A DNA stretch of 64,000 nt from an uncultured beta proteobacterium (GCA_903928055.1 CAIYPG010000118.1:1-64000); one strand, 5' to 3'. Numbered from the stretch's first letter, positions 53,701 through 63,844 are shown. The notes: generated from the sequence alone by a model not told the origin. Numbers and translations are program-made.

Positions 53701-56028
53701 CTAAGCGCCGTGGGAGCCGGCGCTTTTCACGAAACCGGCGATGTGGTCGAGCAATTCGTCCTCGCGGTAGGGCTTCCCGAGAAACACGTTTGCGCCGATG
53801 TCACGCGCATAGTTCTGGTGCTTGTCTGCAGTGCGCGAACTGATCATCACAATCGGTATTCCGGCCAGGCGCGCATCGGCGCGCACATTGCGCGTCAGGT
53901 CAAAGCCGTCCATGCGCGGCATCTCGATGTCCACGAGCATCACGTCGGGCACCGCTTCCTGGAGCTTTTCCAGTGCCTCAACGCCATCCTTGGCCACGAC
54001 CACCGCATAGCCGTTGCGCTCCAGCAGGCGGCTGGTGATCTTGCGCACCGTGAGCGAATCGTCGACCACCATCACGGTCGCGGGCAGGGGAACCGCGGTC
54101 GGAGCGGTCGGGGCTGCCGCTGCAACCGCGTTGCCGGCAATGGCCGCGCGGGCCGCCAGTGCCACCGGATTCATGATGAGCACGATGTCGCCGGAACCCA
54201 GCACCGTCGCCCCGGCCACGCCGGCGACATTGCGCAACTGCGGGCCGATCGCCTTCACCACCACTTCCTGGTTGCCGCCCACGATGTCATCGACGTGCAG
54301 CGCGAGGGCGCTTGCGCCACTGCGCAACAGCATCATAGCAGCGAGGCGCTTCGCCTGCGGCACGGCCTGCAAATCGCCGAGCAGGTGCGGGAAGTAATGC
54401 AGCGCATAGCGCCGCCCGCGCCACTCCACCTGGCGCGCGGCATACAGCTCGGCCAGTTGCTCAGGCCGGTACTGCATGACCTGCTCCACGATTACCGCTG
54501 GCAACGCCAGCAGGCGCTCGCCCGCGTGCACCAGCACCACCTGGGTCACCGCCAGGGTCAACGGCAGGTAGATCACCACGCGCATGCCCTTGCCCGGTTC
54601 GGTCACCAGTTCGGCGCGCCCGCCCAATGAGGCCACTTCGTTGCGCACCACGTCCATGCCCACGCCGCGACCGGCCGACTGCGTGAGTTCATCCGCGGTC
54701 GAAAATCCGGGCAGGAACACCAGGTCGGCCAGTTCCTCGGGTGGCAGTTCAACGTTTTCAGCGAGCAGGCCCTTCTCGATGGCCTTGGCGCGGACGCGGG
54801 CCAGATCGAGCCCCGCGCCGTCGTCGGAGAGCGCAAGGCGCATTTCGCTGCCTTCCTGCGACACTTCGATGCGTATCTCGCCGATGTCCGCCTTGCCATG
54901 CTCGGCGCGCACCTGCGGCGATTCGATGCCGTGGACAATGGCATTGCGCAGCATGTGCTCCACCGGTGCGGTGATGCGTTCGAGCACCGCGCGATCCAGT
55001 TCAACGCCGCCGCCGCGTATGTCGAGGTTGGCACGCTTGCCCGCGTCCTTCGCGGTCTGGCGCACGATGCGGTACAGGCGCTCGGACAGCGTGCTGAAGG
55101 CCACCATGCGCACGCGCATCAGGTCCTGCTGCAATTCACGATTCAGGCGGCCCTGCGCCGCCAGCGCCGCATCGGTGCCGTCCACGGCGCGGTTAAGGTT
55201 CTGGTGAACGCTCTGCACGTCGTTCACCGACTCGGCCATCATGCGGGTGAGTTCCTGGAAGCGCGTGAAGCGGTCGAACTCGAGCGGATCGAAACCTTCC
55301 TTGTTGTGCGCATCGGCCGCAACCGACTGCATCTGCGATTCGGCCTGGATTTCGATTTCACGCAACTGGCCGCGCAGGCGCACAACGTTGTCGGTCAATT
55401 CCTGCATGGCGGCCTTCAGCAGGCGCAGCTCGCCTTCGATGCGGCTGCGCGCAATCGCGATTTCGCCGGTCTGGTTGACCATGCGGTCCACCACGTCGGC
55501 GCGCACGCGCAGCATGGCGGCGGCCAATGCGTCATCACGCGGGGCGGCCTGCGCCGGCGCCTCGGGCCCTGCAGTCGCCGCGCCGGGGACATCGGCCGAG
55601 ACCGGCTGGCGAAGGTTGTCGAGCAGGCGGACGGCGCGGTCAAACGAGGCCTCCAGTTCATCGTGCAGATTGGCTTGCGCATGGCCCGCCGCCAGCGCAG
55701 CCTCGACCCTGGACTCCATGTGGTGGGTGATCTCGCCCACCGCCATGGCGCCGGTCATGCGCGCGCTGCCTTTCAGGGTATGCAGGCTGCGCTGCAATGC
55801 CTGGCCGGCGGCAACAAAGCCCGACTTGTCGCCATCCGACCTGCGCCAGGTGCGCAGGCCTTCGCTGATTGCCGGCACCAGTTCGCCGGCCTCTTCGACG
55901 AACAGGGGCAGCAATTGCGGGTCGAGTTCATCCTGCAGGCGTTGCTCGCGCCGCTGCGGTGGTGTGCCTGATGCCGGTTCCGGTGCCGTAGGTCCGGGCG
56001 GTCCATCCGGCATTCGCGGCTCATGCAA
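53701..56028 (-). CDS. pilL: PilL/ChpA chemosensory kinase, C-terminal part (frameshifted gene)
   Basis: 775 residues as an open frame from a TTG at 56028; real coding sequence probably runs upstream in the same frame to about 56085, where it joins the N-terminal part. Content: an Hpt domain with the phosphorylatable His in SLHTLKGSARMTGAMA, a dimerisation and HATPase region (MLRNAIVHGIESP, SDDGAGLDLARVRA, GRGVGMDVVRNEVASLGGR), a CheW-like domain, and a C-terminal receiver with MVVDDSLTVRKIT, VMLVDIEMPRMDG and MISSRT, and Lys in FLGKPYRED. The kinase of the Pil-Chp system, coupling PilJ to PilG/PilH and type IV pilus activity. Confidence 0.9.
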   Translation of the reverse strand: MHEPRMPDGPPGPTAPEPASGTPPQRREQRLQDELDPQLLPLFVEEAGELVPAISEGLRTWRRSDGDKSGFVAAGQALQRSLHTLKGSARMTGAMAVGEITHHMESRVEAALAAGHAQANLHDELEASFDRAVRLLDNLRQPVSADVPGAATAGPEAPAQAAPRDDALAAAMLRVRADVVDRMVNQTGEIAIARSRIEGELRLLKAAMQELTDNVVRLRGQLREIEIQAESQMQSVAADAHNKEGFDPLEFDRFTRFQELTRMMAESVNDVQSVHQNLNRAVDGTDAALAAQGRLNRELQQDLMRVRMVAFSTLSERLYRIVRQTAKDAGKRANLDIRGGGVELDRAVLERITAPVEHMLRNAIVHGIESPQVRAEHGKADIGEIRIEVSQEGSEMRLALSDDGAGLDLARVRAKAIEKGLLAENVELPPEELADLVFLPGFSTADELTQSAGRGVGMDVVRNEVASLGGRAELVTEPGKGMRVVIYLPLTLAVTQVVLVHAGERLLALPAVIVEQVMQYRPEQLAELYAARQVEWRGRRYALHYFPHLLGDLQAVPQAKRLAAMMLLRSGASALALHVDDIVGGNQEVVVKAIGPQLRNVAGVAGATVLGSGDIVLIMNPVALAARAAIAGNAVAAAAPTAPTAVPLPATVMVVDDSLTVRKITSRLLERNGYAVVVAKDGVEALEKLQEAVPDVMLVDIEMPRMDGFDLTRNVRADARLAGIPIVMISSRTADKHQNYARDIGANVFLGKPYREDELLDHIAGFVKSAGSHGA

Positions 56029-58931
56029 TACCGCAAGGGTTGCAACGTTGGGGATGGCCGGCTCGTCAACGCGAGCGAGCCCTCTTCTTCGGGCAACAGC
56101 GCATCCGGATCGGGCTCGAAAACCGTCGGCGGGGCAAGCTCGGGCACCGGCGGCAGTGCCGCCTGCTCCAGGCGCGCCACCAGTCCCGGCTCGGGATCGG
56201 GCAGTTGGAAACCCACGGCGCTTTCCACCATCGTGGCCAGCGCCTCGATGGCCTCTGTCACCAGCACCTGTGCGTGCTCGTCCAGCGTGTCCCTGGAGAA
56301 CTGCTCCAGTGCGCCTTCAAGGGCATGGCCCAGTTCGCGCAATGAAGACAATTCGACCGTGCCGGCAATGCCGGCAAGGGTGTGCACTGCGCGCAGCATT
56401 TCATCGGTGACGATGCCATGCTGGTTCAGGATCTCATGTTCGGCGCGCAGCGTGCCGATGAGCGCATGCGCCTCGCCGCTGAACAGCGTGAACACCGTGG
56501 TCGTGATGCGCGCATCGCCAAGCTGAACGTAGTCATCCTCTTCTGGCGCAGGCTGTCCGGCTGCTGCAGCTTCAGCAATTGCCGCCACATCGGCATGCAC
56601 TTCCGCGAACGACGCAGGCAGCTCGGGCACCTGCGCTTCCGCCGCCGCTTCAGGCGTTTCAACCGGGACCGGCTCAGAAGTGGTCATGGCGACGGCAACC
56701 GGTCTGCCGGCCCTCACGGCCTCGGCCAGAGCCGCCAGCGGCGCGGCATCTGCGGTCTGAGGCCCGCCCGACTTGAGCGCGGCCACGTTCTCGGAAAAAT
56801 AGCGGGCGGCCTGCGCGATGAGTTCCAGCACGACAGGCGCGGCCGGACGGGTATCCTGCAGCCACCAGTTGAGCGCCTGTTCCACCATCCATGCCGCCTC
56901 GCCCAGGCGGTTCAAACCAACCATGCGGCCGCTGCCTTTCAGCGTATGGAAGCCGCGTCGTATTGTAACGAGCGCCTCCTGGTCTGCATCATTGCTGCGC
57001 AGTCGCGCCAGATGCGCTGCAATGTTTGCAAGGACTTCTTCGGCCTCTTCGAGATAGATGCCAAGCAGTTCCGCTTCGACATTGTCGGCATCAGCAACAA
57101 CCGCTTTGGGTGTCACCGGCGCCGGACCCGCCGGTACCTGCTCTGTGACAACGGGTGACGACACCGCGGCCGACACCTCCGGAGATGCTTCCTGCGACGC
57201 CTCCTGTGGCGGCTGGGCCGGTTTCATCAGTGTGTCAAAGTCAGCCGGCTCGTTGCGCGCCATTGCGGCAATGTAGAAACCCAGCCCCGAAAGCGTCTGG
57301 GCCACCGCCTCGAAATCCTCGTGGCGCGGCGCATACCGGGCATCGGCAAGTCGCGCGATCACCGCTTCGCTCGCAGCCAGTGCATCGCGCGCGCGCGTTT
57401 CGCCCAGCATCTCCAGAGCGCCGGTGAGCTGATGCATGTTCGCGGCAACCGATGCCAGTGCATCGCGCTGCGAAGCATCGCGGAAGAAGGCGTCGAGAAC
57501 CTGTTCGATGCTGCGCAGGTTGGCCTGCATTTCAGCCACAACCTGCTCGATCACCAGACGTTCCTGCGCCTGGCGCGACATCTCGTCGAGCAGCGGAATG
57601 TCCGGTGCGGTGCGCAGCAGGCTGCCGGCAATGGCGCCCTCCAGGCGCGTGCAGAGGAAGCGGCTTTGCTCGCCAAAAGCCTCGCCCAGCGATGCCGGAT
57701 CGGCCACGAGGCTTTCCAGCGCGTTTTCCGCAAGCAGCAGCGCCGTTGCCGTTTCCAGCGCAACCGCCTCGCTCATTTTCTCCGGAGCGGCGGCCAGCGC
57801 GTCGCCGACTTTGGCAATCTGTGCGGCTAGTGCTTCGACATCGGCATTGCCCAGGCCCGTGCTGGACTGCGCATGCGCCCTGGCCGCTGCAACAAATGCC
57901 GCCAATGCTTCGGCGCCACCCGCGGTGTCTGCGGCATAGCGGCTCCACGCTTCCTTGGCCTGCCCCAGGTGTTCGCGCGTGGCCTTGAGTTGCGGCGACT
58001 CGGCCGGAATTGCCGCTGCCTCATCGCCGCTCGGGATGGTCTTCGCCAGCTGGCAGGTTTCCCGAACCAGCCGGATGAGGTCGCTCTCAGGCCGCGCCAG
58101 CGCAATGCAATACAGCATTTCACGCATCAGCCGCTCGTCGATGACAGGCGCGCCCTCGGTAAGGCGCCGCATCTGGCCCTCAACGCGATTGCAGAAGCGC
58201 CGCAATTCCACGCCGCGTTCAGCCAGGTCCGCAGGCAGGGCATCGCGCGCGATGGCATCGAAGCAGGCGGTGGCCGCCCACCAGAAAGCGCGCTGTGGCA
58301 CAGCACCCTGGGCCTGTTCCGCGGCGTCGATGGCCGCGAGCATTTCTTCGGCGCCGGAGTGCCCGCCCTTCAGCCAGGCCAACAGGCCGCGCTGGAAACG
58401 CGTGCGCTGGTCGCGGAAGTACTTCGGAGCTTCCTCCGAATGCAATTGCACGGGTGCACGATCACGCCACGGTGGATGGAACGTCAGGTTCGGGAAGTAG
58501 AGGTCTATGGGATCCGCCGCGGGCAATCCTGCGCCTCCTGCCCTGTGAGCGCGGGCCGCGCGCAGCTCGCGGTACAGCGGATACAGGCGCAGCGGCTGAT
58601 TCGCGGTGCCCGCCATGATGGCATCCAGATAGGCGGCAATGCCGGCAAAGCCGTGCTCGGCTGCCGCCACCGCATCTGCAACGTGCACATCACCGCGGCC
58701 GATGTCATCGAGCAGACCCTCGAGTTCGTCAGTGAGGCGCGTGACGCCATCAAGGCCGACGATCTGCAGCGCGCCGTGCGCCTGATGCAGATGGCCGTGG
58801 CTGGCCTTGATCTGCGCGACATCGCCCGCGGCAAAGGCTCGCAGGGCTTCCAACCCGCGCCGCATGGACAGGTCAATCTCGCCCTTCACCCACGATAGCG
58901 GCCCGGTATCGAATTCGGCGCGGCGGTTCAT
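55773..58931 (-). CDS. pilL: PilL/ChpA chemosensory kinase, N-terminal Hpt-rich part (frameshifted gene)
   Basis: Open from ATG 58931 (NRRAEFDTGPLSWVKGE). Real coding ends near 56085, after which the frame reads ~80 non-homologous residues over the start of the C-terminal part. It contains several Hpt-like helical bundles with candidate His: HLHQAHGALQIVGLDGV, MHQLTGALEMLGE, GFHTLKGSGRMVGL and AVHTLAGIAGTVE, with Ala/Glu-rich helices between. A single missing base in the GGG/GAAGAAGAGG stretch near 56079-56090 would reconnect the frames into a ~1743-residue PilL. It is 39 bp downstream of pilJ. Confidence 0.88.
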   Translation of the reverse strand: MNRRAEFDTGPLSWVKGEIDLSMRRGLEALRAFAAGDVAQIKASHGHLHQAHGALQIVGLDGVTRLTDELEGLLDDIGRGDVHVADAVAAAEHGFAGIAAYLDAIMAGTANQPLRLYPLYRELRAARAHRAGGAGLPAADPIDLYFPNLTFHPPWRDRAPVQLHSEEAPKYFRDQRTRFQRGLLAWLKGGHSGAEEMLAAIDAAEQAQGAVPQRAFWWAATACFDAIARDALPADLAERGVELRRFCNRVEGQMRRLTEGAPVIDERLMREMLYCIALARPESDLIRLVRETCQLAKTIPSGDEAAAIPAESPQLKATREHLGQAKEAWSRYAADTAGGAEALAAFVAAARAHAQSSTGLGNADVEALAAQIAKVGDALAAAPEKMSEAVALETATALLLAENALESLVADPASLGEAFGEQSRFLCTRLEGAIAGSLLRTAPDIPLLDEMSRQAQERLVIEQVVAEMQANLRSIEQVLDAFFRDASQRDALASVAANMHQLTGALEMLGETRARDALAASEAVIARLADARYAPRHEDFEAVAQTLSGLGFYIAAMARNEPADFDTLMKPAQPPQEASQEASPEVSAAVSSPVVTEQVPAGPAPVTPKAVVADADNVEAELLGIYLEEAEEVLANIAAHLARLRSNDADQEALVTIRRGFHTLKGSGRMVGLNRLGEAAWMVEQALNWWLQDTRPAAPVVLELIAQAARYFSENVAALKSGGPQTADAAPLAALAEAVRAGRPVAVAMTTSEPVPVETPEAAAEAQVPELPASFAEVHADVAAIAEAAAAGQPAPEEDDYVQLGDARITTTVFTLFSGEAHALIGTLRAEHEILNQHGIVTDEMLRAVHTLAGIAGTVELSSLRELGHALEGALEQFSRDTLDEHAQVLVTEAIEALATMVESAVGFQLPDPEPGLVARLEQAALPPVPELAPPTVFEPDPDALLPEEEGSLALTSRPSPTLQPLRYCMSRECRMDRPDLRHRNRHQAHHRSGASNACRMNSTRNCCPCSSKRPANWCRQSAKACAPGAGRMATSRALLPPARHCSAACIP

Positions 58932-58970
58932 GGTGGCGTGCAGTCGGGAGTCAGATGCCGGCAACGCCGG

Positions 58971-60149
58971 TCAACCGATCTTGAAGTTGGATACCGAATT
59001 CTTCAGCTCCTGGGCCAGTCCGGCGATCTCGGTAATCGATACGGCGGTCTGCTGCGTGCCCTGGGTGGTTTGTTCGGTAATCTTGTAGATGTCGGCCATG
59101 TTGCTGGCCGCGGCCGCGGCCGCCTGCGACTGTGCCTTGGTATTTGCAGTGATTTCGGCGATGAGGCCGGCGAGTTTCTTCGACACCTCGCCGATTTCTC
59201 CCAGTGCCTGGCCTGCGGCATCGGAGAGCTTGGTGCCCTCCACCACGCCCTGGGTGCTCTTTTCCATCGCCGACACCGCATCCTGGGTATCGGTCTGAAT
59301 CGTTTTCACGATGGCACCGATCTGCTTGGTCGCCTCGGCGGAACGCTCCGCGAGACGCTGCACTTCTTCGGCCACGACGGCAAATCCTCGTCCCGCCTCG
59401 CCGGCGCTCGCAGCCTGGATCGCGGCATTCAGGGCCAGCACATTGGTCTGCTCGGTAATGTCGGAAATCAGTTCCACGATCTCGCCGATCTCCTGTGAGG
59501 ATTCACCAAGGCGCTTGATGCGCTTGGCGGTCTCCTGGATCTGGCCGCGGATTTCGTTCATGCCGGCAATGGAGTTGTGCACGGCACGCGCGCCCTTCTG
59601 TGCGGCATCCAGGGACTGGCTGGCAACGCCCTCGGACTGCGACGCACTCTGCGAGATCTGGGTCATGGTCCGCGCCATGTTGAGTACCGAGCCGGTCGTC
59701 TGCTGAATTTCCCGCGACTGGTATTCGGCCGCGGCCAGCAGGCGGCTTGAAGTCTGCTGGGCCGCCTCGGTGGCCTGGGTCACCTGCGCGGCTGCGTCAT
59801 TGATGCGCCCCACAAGCTTGGAGAGCTCCTCGATCGTGAAATTCACCGAATCGGCAATCGCGCCGGTGATCTCCTCGCTGACCGTCGCCCGCACGCGCAG
59901 ATCGCCGTCGGCCAGTTGGCCCATCTCGTTCATGAGCTTCAGGATCGCGTCTTCATTGGCCTTGTTCTGGCGCACGCTTTCCTGGCGCTGGCGTTCGGTT
60001 TCCGCCGAGCGCATGCGCTCATCATTGACGTAGACCTGCACCATCGCCCAGATCGCACCGGCGGCCAGCAGCACCAGCACGGCAAGGACGATGAAGTTCT
60101 TCGAGCGCGCCGCCAGTTGCTGCTCGTAGGCCCCGACCAGTCGCAGCCA
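58971..60149 (-). CDS. pilJ: PilJ methyl-accepting chemoreceptor, C-terminal signalling part (frameshifted gene)
   Basis: About 393 residues from the junction near 60149. The frame starts [16 protein letters not shown] with a membrane helix ([21 protein letters not shown]), then a HAMP-like region ([21 protein letters not shown]). A long methyl-accepting helical domain follows with the conserved hairpin tip [45 protein letters not shown]. It reads the periplasmic input and relays to PilL via PilI. No ATG of its own begins this part, so it is the 3' portion of pilJ. Confidence 0.88.
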   Translation of the reverse strand, partial: WLRLVGAYEQQLAARSKNFIVLAVLVLLAAGAIWAMVQVYVNDERMRSAETERQRQESVRQNKANEDAILKLMNEMGQLADGDLRVRATVSEEITGAIADSVNFTIEELSKLVGRINDAAAQVTQATEAAQQTSSRLLAAAEYQSREIQQTTGSVLNMARTMTQISQSASQSEGVASQSLDAAQKGARAVHNSIAGMNEIRGQIQETAKRIKRLGESSQEIGEIVELISDITEQTNVLALNAAIQAASAGEAGRGFAVVAEEVQRLAERSAEATKQIGAIVKTIQTDTQDAVSAMEKSTQGVVEGTKLSDAAGQALGEIGEVSKKLAGLIAEITANTKAQSQAAAAAASNMADIYKITEQTTQGTQQTAVSITEIAGLAQELKNSVSNFKIG

Positions 60150-61080
60150 GCAGTGTTTCGGAATCGTCCACCACACGCTGCGCGGCATTCTTGGCCGCAG
60201 CCAGCGGCGCGAGATTCGTGAGGATGGCCGATGCCGCACCCTGGTAATCGCGATAGACCCGCTCCAGTTCCGAGAGCCGCGCCTGGATTTCCGTTTCGCG
60301 CGGCGACAGCACGCCCGGCGTGTCGCCCGCGCGGCGCAGGCTGGCGAGCACCGTGCCGAAGGCTTCGGCATCGCGCGTCATCTGTGCGGCGCTTTCCGGT
60401 TCCGCTTCTTCGCTGCCAAGCAGCGTGGCGGCACTGCGCGCCATGCGTTGGGTCAGGGTCACCAGTTGTCCGGCTGCGGCCAGCTCCCGCGGCGGTGCGC
60501 CGGCCTGGGCCTTGAGCGCCTGCACCTTTTCGGTCAGGTCCAGCAGCGCCGGATTGTTGTTGTTCAGCGAGCGCGCAGCAGCACCCAGGCCGGCCAGGTT
60601 CTTCTGCTGCGGCAATATGAGCGTGAGGTTGTGTTCGGTCTTCTCCCACTCCCGGGACAGGGTGTCGAGCAGGGGTTGTACGGCGTCCGGACTCGGCGGA
60701 ATGCGCCGCCCCTCGATTTCGCCGCCCTGGATCAGCAAGGTCAATGCGGCCACGAACTGGTCGCGCGATTCCTGCAACTGGCGGAAGGCCTGGGCATTGC
60801 CGGACAGGCCGCCCTGGGTCGCCTTGGGGATGCGCTGGGTCAGCATGCGCATGTCGGCGGCAGTCGAGACATAGCTCGCGCCATAAGTGCCTTCGCGATA
60901 GTCCAGCACCACGAGAATGCCGGCGACGGCGACCAGCAGGAGCAGCAGCGTGCCGAGCACCAGATACTGGCGTGCAACCGGCAGTTCGCCGATCACTGGC
61001 AGCGGTTTGACCGCATCGCGTCCGGGCTTCGACGCTGACTTCGCTGCGGCAGCCTTGCCACCGGACAATTTGATTGCCAT
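60022..61080 (-). CDS. pilJ: PilJ methyl-accepting chemoreceptor, N-terminal periplasmic part (frameshifted gene)
   Basis: Open from ATG 61080. After a Lys/Ala-rich start, a membrane helix ([21 protein letters not shown]) leads into a periplasmic helical domain of type PilJ ([52 protein letters not shown]). Real coding ends near 60150 at DDSETLLAA; the frame then diverges. An extra base in CTGCTGGCTGCGACTGGTC (minus strand, ~60136-60156) would reconnect it to the C-terminal part, giving ~702 residues. It lies 14 bp downstream of pilI. Confidence 0.87.
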   Translation of the reverse strand: MAIKLSGGKAAAAKSASKPGRDAVKPLPVIGELPVARQYLVLGTLLLLLVAVAGILVVLDYREGTYGASYVSTAADMRMLTQRIPKATQGGLSGNAQAFRQLQESRDQFVAALTLLIQGGEIEGRRIPPSPDAVQPLLDTLSREWEKTEHNLTLILPQQKNLAGLGAAARSLNNNNPALLDLTEKVQALKAQAGAPPRELAAAGQLVTLTQRMARSAATLLGSEEAEPESAAQMTRDAEAFGTVLASLRRAGDTPGVLSPRETEIQARLSELERVYRDYQGAASAILTNLAPLAAAKNAAQRVVDDSETLLAATGRGLRAATGGALEELHRPCRAGAAGRRCDLGDGAGLRQ

Positions 61081-61094
61081 GACTTACTCCATCC

Positions 61095-61676
61095 TCAAGC
61101 TGCTGCGCCGGCAGTCGCACCATCGCGACCCGCGTGCAGAAAATTTTCATCGGCAACCAGTGCCGTAACATCCAGCTCCCGCCACGCCTGCCCATTGCTG
61201 TCGCGCAGCCCCGCGCCCTGCCACGAAACCGGCATGCCGCCGGACGTGTTCTCGACATCCATGGCTTGCAGCCGCTCCAGGTTGCGCAGTCCGATCATGC
61301 GATCGACCAGCAGGGCGCAATGCGCCTGAAGCCGTCCGGCCACCAGCACCAGGCGCGATGCCGCGGTACGGGATGCCGGGACCCCACTGGTGAACAGCGA
61401 CAGATCCACCACCCCGACCAGGTTGCCGCGCACGTTGGCGACGCCCAGATACCACGACTTCGTCAGGGGAACCGGAGCCATGCGCCCGGCGACGTCCGAC
61501 AGGGGAAGGATTTCACCGACTTCGTCCAGCCTGAGCAACCAGTAGTCGCCGCCGGACTGCACGCCCAGACGGGACGTGGGCGCAGGTCCCGCCGACGCCT
61601 CCCTGAGGCGCTGCGCAAGCGATTCCTGAAACGTCCGCAAGCTGAAATGATTGGCCATGGTCAATGAGGTTGGCAT
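61095..61676 (-). CDS. pilI: Chemotaxis coupling protein PilI (CheW-like)
   Basis: 193 residues from ATG 61676; another ATG at 61658 is possible. The CheW fold has YWLLRLDEVGEILPLSDVAG, KSWYLGVANVRGNLVGVVDLS and CALLVDRMIGLRNLERL. It bridges PilJ and the PilL kinase. It lies between pilH and pilJ on the same strand. Confidence 0.88.
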   Translation of the reverse strand: MPTSLTMANHFSLRTFQESLAQRLREASAGPAPTSRLGVQSGGDYWLLRLDEVGEILPLSDVAGRMAPVPLTKSWYLGVANVRGNLVGVVDLSLFTSGVPASRTAASRLVLVAGRLQAHCALLVDRMIGLRNLERLQAMDVENTSGGMPVSWQGAGLRDSNGQAWRELDVTALVADENFLHAGRDGATAGAAA

Positions 61677-61717
61677 CGTGCCGGCAGCGCCGCTTTCACC
61701 GCATGAATTCGCGGGAA

Positions 61718-62083
61718 TCAGGGCATCGCGACAATTTTTGCCAGCAGCTCCTTTGCGTTGATCGGCTTGACCAGGTAATCCCTGGCGCCTTGGCGCATGC
61801 CCCAGACCTTGTCGGTTTCCTGGGACTTGGTGGTGCACAGAATCACCGGAATGTGCTGGGTGGCCGCGTCGCGCGCAATTGTCCGCGTGGCCTGGAAGCC
61901 GTTCGTGCCGGGCATGACAACGTCCATGAGGATGAGGTCGGGCAACTCGGCCTTGGATTTCGCCACCGCCTCCTCGCCATTGGTCGCAATCACGCAGGTA
62001 TAGCCCTGGCGCGACAGCGTCTCGAGCATGAACTGCCGCTCGGTGGGCGAGTCGTCGACGATAAGGACTTTTTTGACCGACAT
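61718..62083 (-). CDS. pilH: Response regulator PilH (CheY-like)
   Basis: 121 residues, a stand-alone receiver. Acidic pocket VDDS, phospho-acceptor Asp in DLILMDVVMPGTNGF, switch Thr in LCTTKSQE and Lys in YLVKPINAKE. It is the second of two receivers in the Pil-Chp operon, generally promoting pilus retraction. It follows pilG by 18 bp. Confidence 0.93.
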   Translation of the reverse strand: MSVKKVLIVDDSPTERQFMLETLSRQGYTCVIATNGEEAVAKSKAELPDLILMDVVMPGTNGFQATRTIARDAATQHIPVILCTTKSQETDKVWGMRQGARDYLVKPINAKELLAKIVAMP

Positions 62084-62101
62084 TGCCGCCGTCCGCCGCC
62101 C

Positions 62102-62497
62102 TCAGAACCGCGCGACGGCGTGGTCGCCGACCGTCTTCAGCAGGGATTCCCGGGTAAAGGGTTTGGTGAGGTATTCATCGGAACCGACCATGCGGCCGCG
62201 GGCCCGGTCGAAAAGGCCGTCCTTGGAGGACAACATGACCACCGGCGTGTCCGAAAAACGCGCATTCTTCTTGATCAGCGCGCAGGTCTGGTAACCATCC
62301 AGTCGCGGCATGATGATGTCGCAGAAAATAATGTCGGGCTGATGGTCCGTGATCTTGGCGAGCGCGTCGAACCCGTCCTCCGCCAGGATGACGGTGCAAC
62401 CTGACTGCACCAGGAAAATCTCGGCGCTGCGGCGTATGGTGTTCGAATCGTCGATCACCATGACCTTTACGCCGGAAAGCTTCTCCGCATCACTCAC
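62102..62497 (-). CDS. pilG: Response regulator PilG (CheY-like)
   Basis: 131 residues from GTG 62497 (gggag upstream). Receiver domain with MVIDDSNTIRRSAEIFL, phospho-acceptor IIFCDIIMPRLDGYQ, MLSSKD and KPFTRES. PilG favours pilus extension and is the first gene of the Pil-Chp operon. A longer in-frame start at 62566 would add a Cys-rich extension with no family match. Confidence 0.93.
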   Translation of the reverse strand: MSDAEKLSGVKVMVIDDSNTIRRSAEIFLVQSGCTVILAEDGFDALAKITDHQPDIIFCDIIMPRLDGYQTCALIKKNARFSDTPVVMLSSKDGLFDRARGRMVGSDEYLTKPFTRESLLKTVGDHAVARF

Positions 62498-62689
62498 TTT
62501 TCTACTCCCCGCACAGGCCCGATGTGCATGTTCCGGCATTGCCTTGCGACACCCCTCCCAGGGCACGCGACCGGAGTAAAACGACTATACCGCCGAACGC
62601 AAGGCCGCCAAAACCGCAGCTTTGCCACGATCCCGGCTGGACATCCCGAGGCGCGCCGCGCCGGGGTGCGCAGCGGGCGTCGCCGGATG

Positions 62690-62875
62690 TCAGATGGCGA
62701 CCATTTCGAAGTCTTCCTTGCGGGCACCGCATTCCGGGCAGGTCCAGTTCATTGGGACGTCGTCCCAGCGGGTTCCCGGGGCAATGCCGTCTTCCGGCAG
62801 GCCTGTTGCTTCGTCATAAATCCATCCGCAAATCAGGCACATCCACGTTTTGTAAGTCTGGGCGGTTTCCATCAT
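62690..62875 (-). CDS. Rubredoxin
   Basis: 61 residues. The iron-binding pairs are [13 protein letters not shown] and [12 protein letters not shown], four cysteines in the CxxCG spacing, with the family lead-in [10 protein letters not shown]. It carries one electron between redox partners. It lies 192 bp upstream of pilG and is divergent from thiD. Confidence 0.95.
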   Translation of the reverse strand: MMETAQTYKTWMCLICGWIYDEATGLPEDGIAPGTRWDDVPMNWTCPECGARKEDFEMVAI

Positions 62876-62968
62876 GCGATTCAGGTGCTTGGGTTACAAT
62901 GATCGCCCGCATCTTACCCGGTTGACCGGCGGGCCGCCACCTAAAAAACCCGCTAACAACAACCGTTT

Positions 62969-63829
62969 ATGTCGTCTTCCGCCCCTTCTCCCACCCCGCC
63001 TGCCATCGTGTTGGCCTTCGCCGGCTCCGACCCGACCGGAGGCGCCGGCATTCAGGCCGACCTGCTCACGCTGTCCTCAATGGGCTGCTATGCCCTGTCG
63101 GTGATCACCGCGATCACGGTGCAGGACACGGCCGGCGTGGAGGACATCCTCGCGATTGATTCGGACTGGGTTGCAGACCAGGCCCGGGCGCTGCTCGAAG
63201 ACATGCCCGTGGCCGCGTTCAAGGTCGGCATGGTGGGCAGCGTGGAGAACATTGCGGCCATTGCCGAGGTGGTTGCCGATTACCCGGACATTCCGCTGAT
63301 CCTCGATCCGGTCCTGGCCTCCGGCCGCGGCGATGAGCTCGCCTCAGAGGACATGATCGCGGCACTAACCGAGCTGCTGCTGCCGCAGACCACGATCATC
63401 ACGCCCAACAGCCAGGAAGCCCGGCGGCTGGCGCGTGCGCAATCCTTGGAGGACGACGAGTCCGAGGAAGACGATCCCGCCCTCGCCGAATGCGCAACCC
63501 GCCTGCTGCGCATGGGCTGCGAGTACGTGCTGATCACCGGTACACACGAGAACACGCCGCAGGTCATCAACACCCTCTATGGCGATGGCGGCGTCATCCG
63601 CGCCGACGAATGGGAGCGCCTCCCCGGCAGCTACCATGGCTCAGGCTGCACGCTCGCCTCGGCGATTGCCGCAACGCTGGCCAATGGCCTGGACATTCCG
63701 GAAGCCGTGCGTGAGGCCCAGGAATACACCTGGCAGACTCTGGCCGCGGGCTTCCGCCCGGGGATGGGCCAGTCCATTCCGGATCGTTTTTTCTGGGCCC
63801 GGGAACTGGATGAAGGACGCAGGGACTGA
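62969..63829 (+). CDS. thiD: Hydroxymethylpyrimidine/phosphomethylpyrimidine kinase ThiD
   Basis: 286 residues. The ribokinase-like fold shows VLAFAGSDPTGGAGIQADLLTLSS, TPNSQEARRLARAQ and GSYHGSGCTLASAIAA with the catalytic Asp/Gly loop. An unusually acidic loop DDESEEDDPA lies before the last third. It phosphorylates HMP and HMP-P for thiamine synthesis. It is followed by thiE 15 bp later. Confidence 0.95.
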   Translation: MSSSAPSPTPPAIVLAFAGSDPTGGAGIQADLLTLSSMGCYALSVITAITVQDTAGVEDILAIDSDWVADQARALLEDMPVAAFKVGMVGSVENIAAIAEVVADYPDIPLILDPVLASGRGDELASEDMIAALTELLLPQTTIITPNSQEARRLARAQSLEDDESEEDDPALAECATRLLRMGCEYVLITGTHENTPQVINTLYGDGGVIRADEWERLPGSYHGSGCTLASAIAATLANGLDIPEAVREAQEYTWQTLAAGFRPGMGQSIPDRFFWARELDEGRRD

Positions 63830-63844
63830 CGTGACGGGGGCAGG

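Noticed and set aside
56020-56100. Programmed ribosomal frameshift in pilL
   Set aside because: No X-XXY-YYZ slippery heptamer or clear downstream structure, and the neighbouring pilJ and peroxidase genes show similar indels, favouring error or decay.
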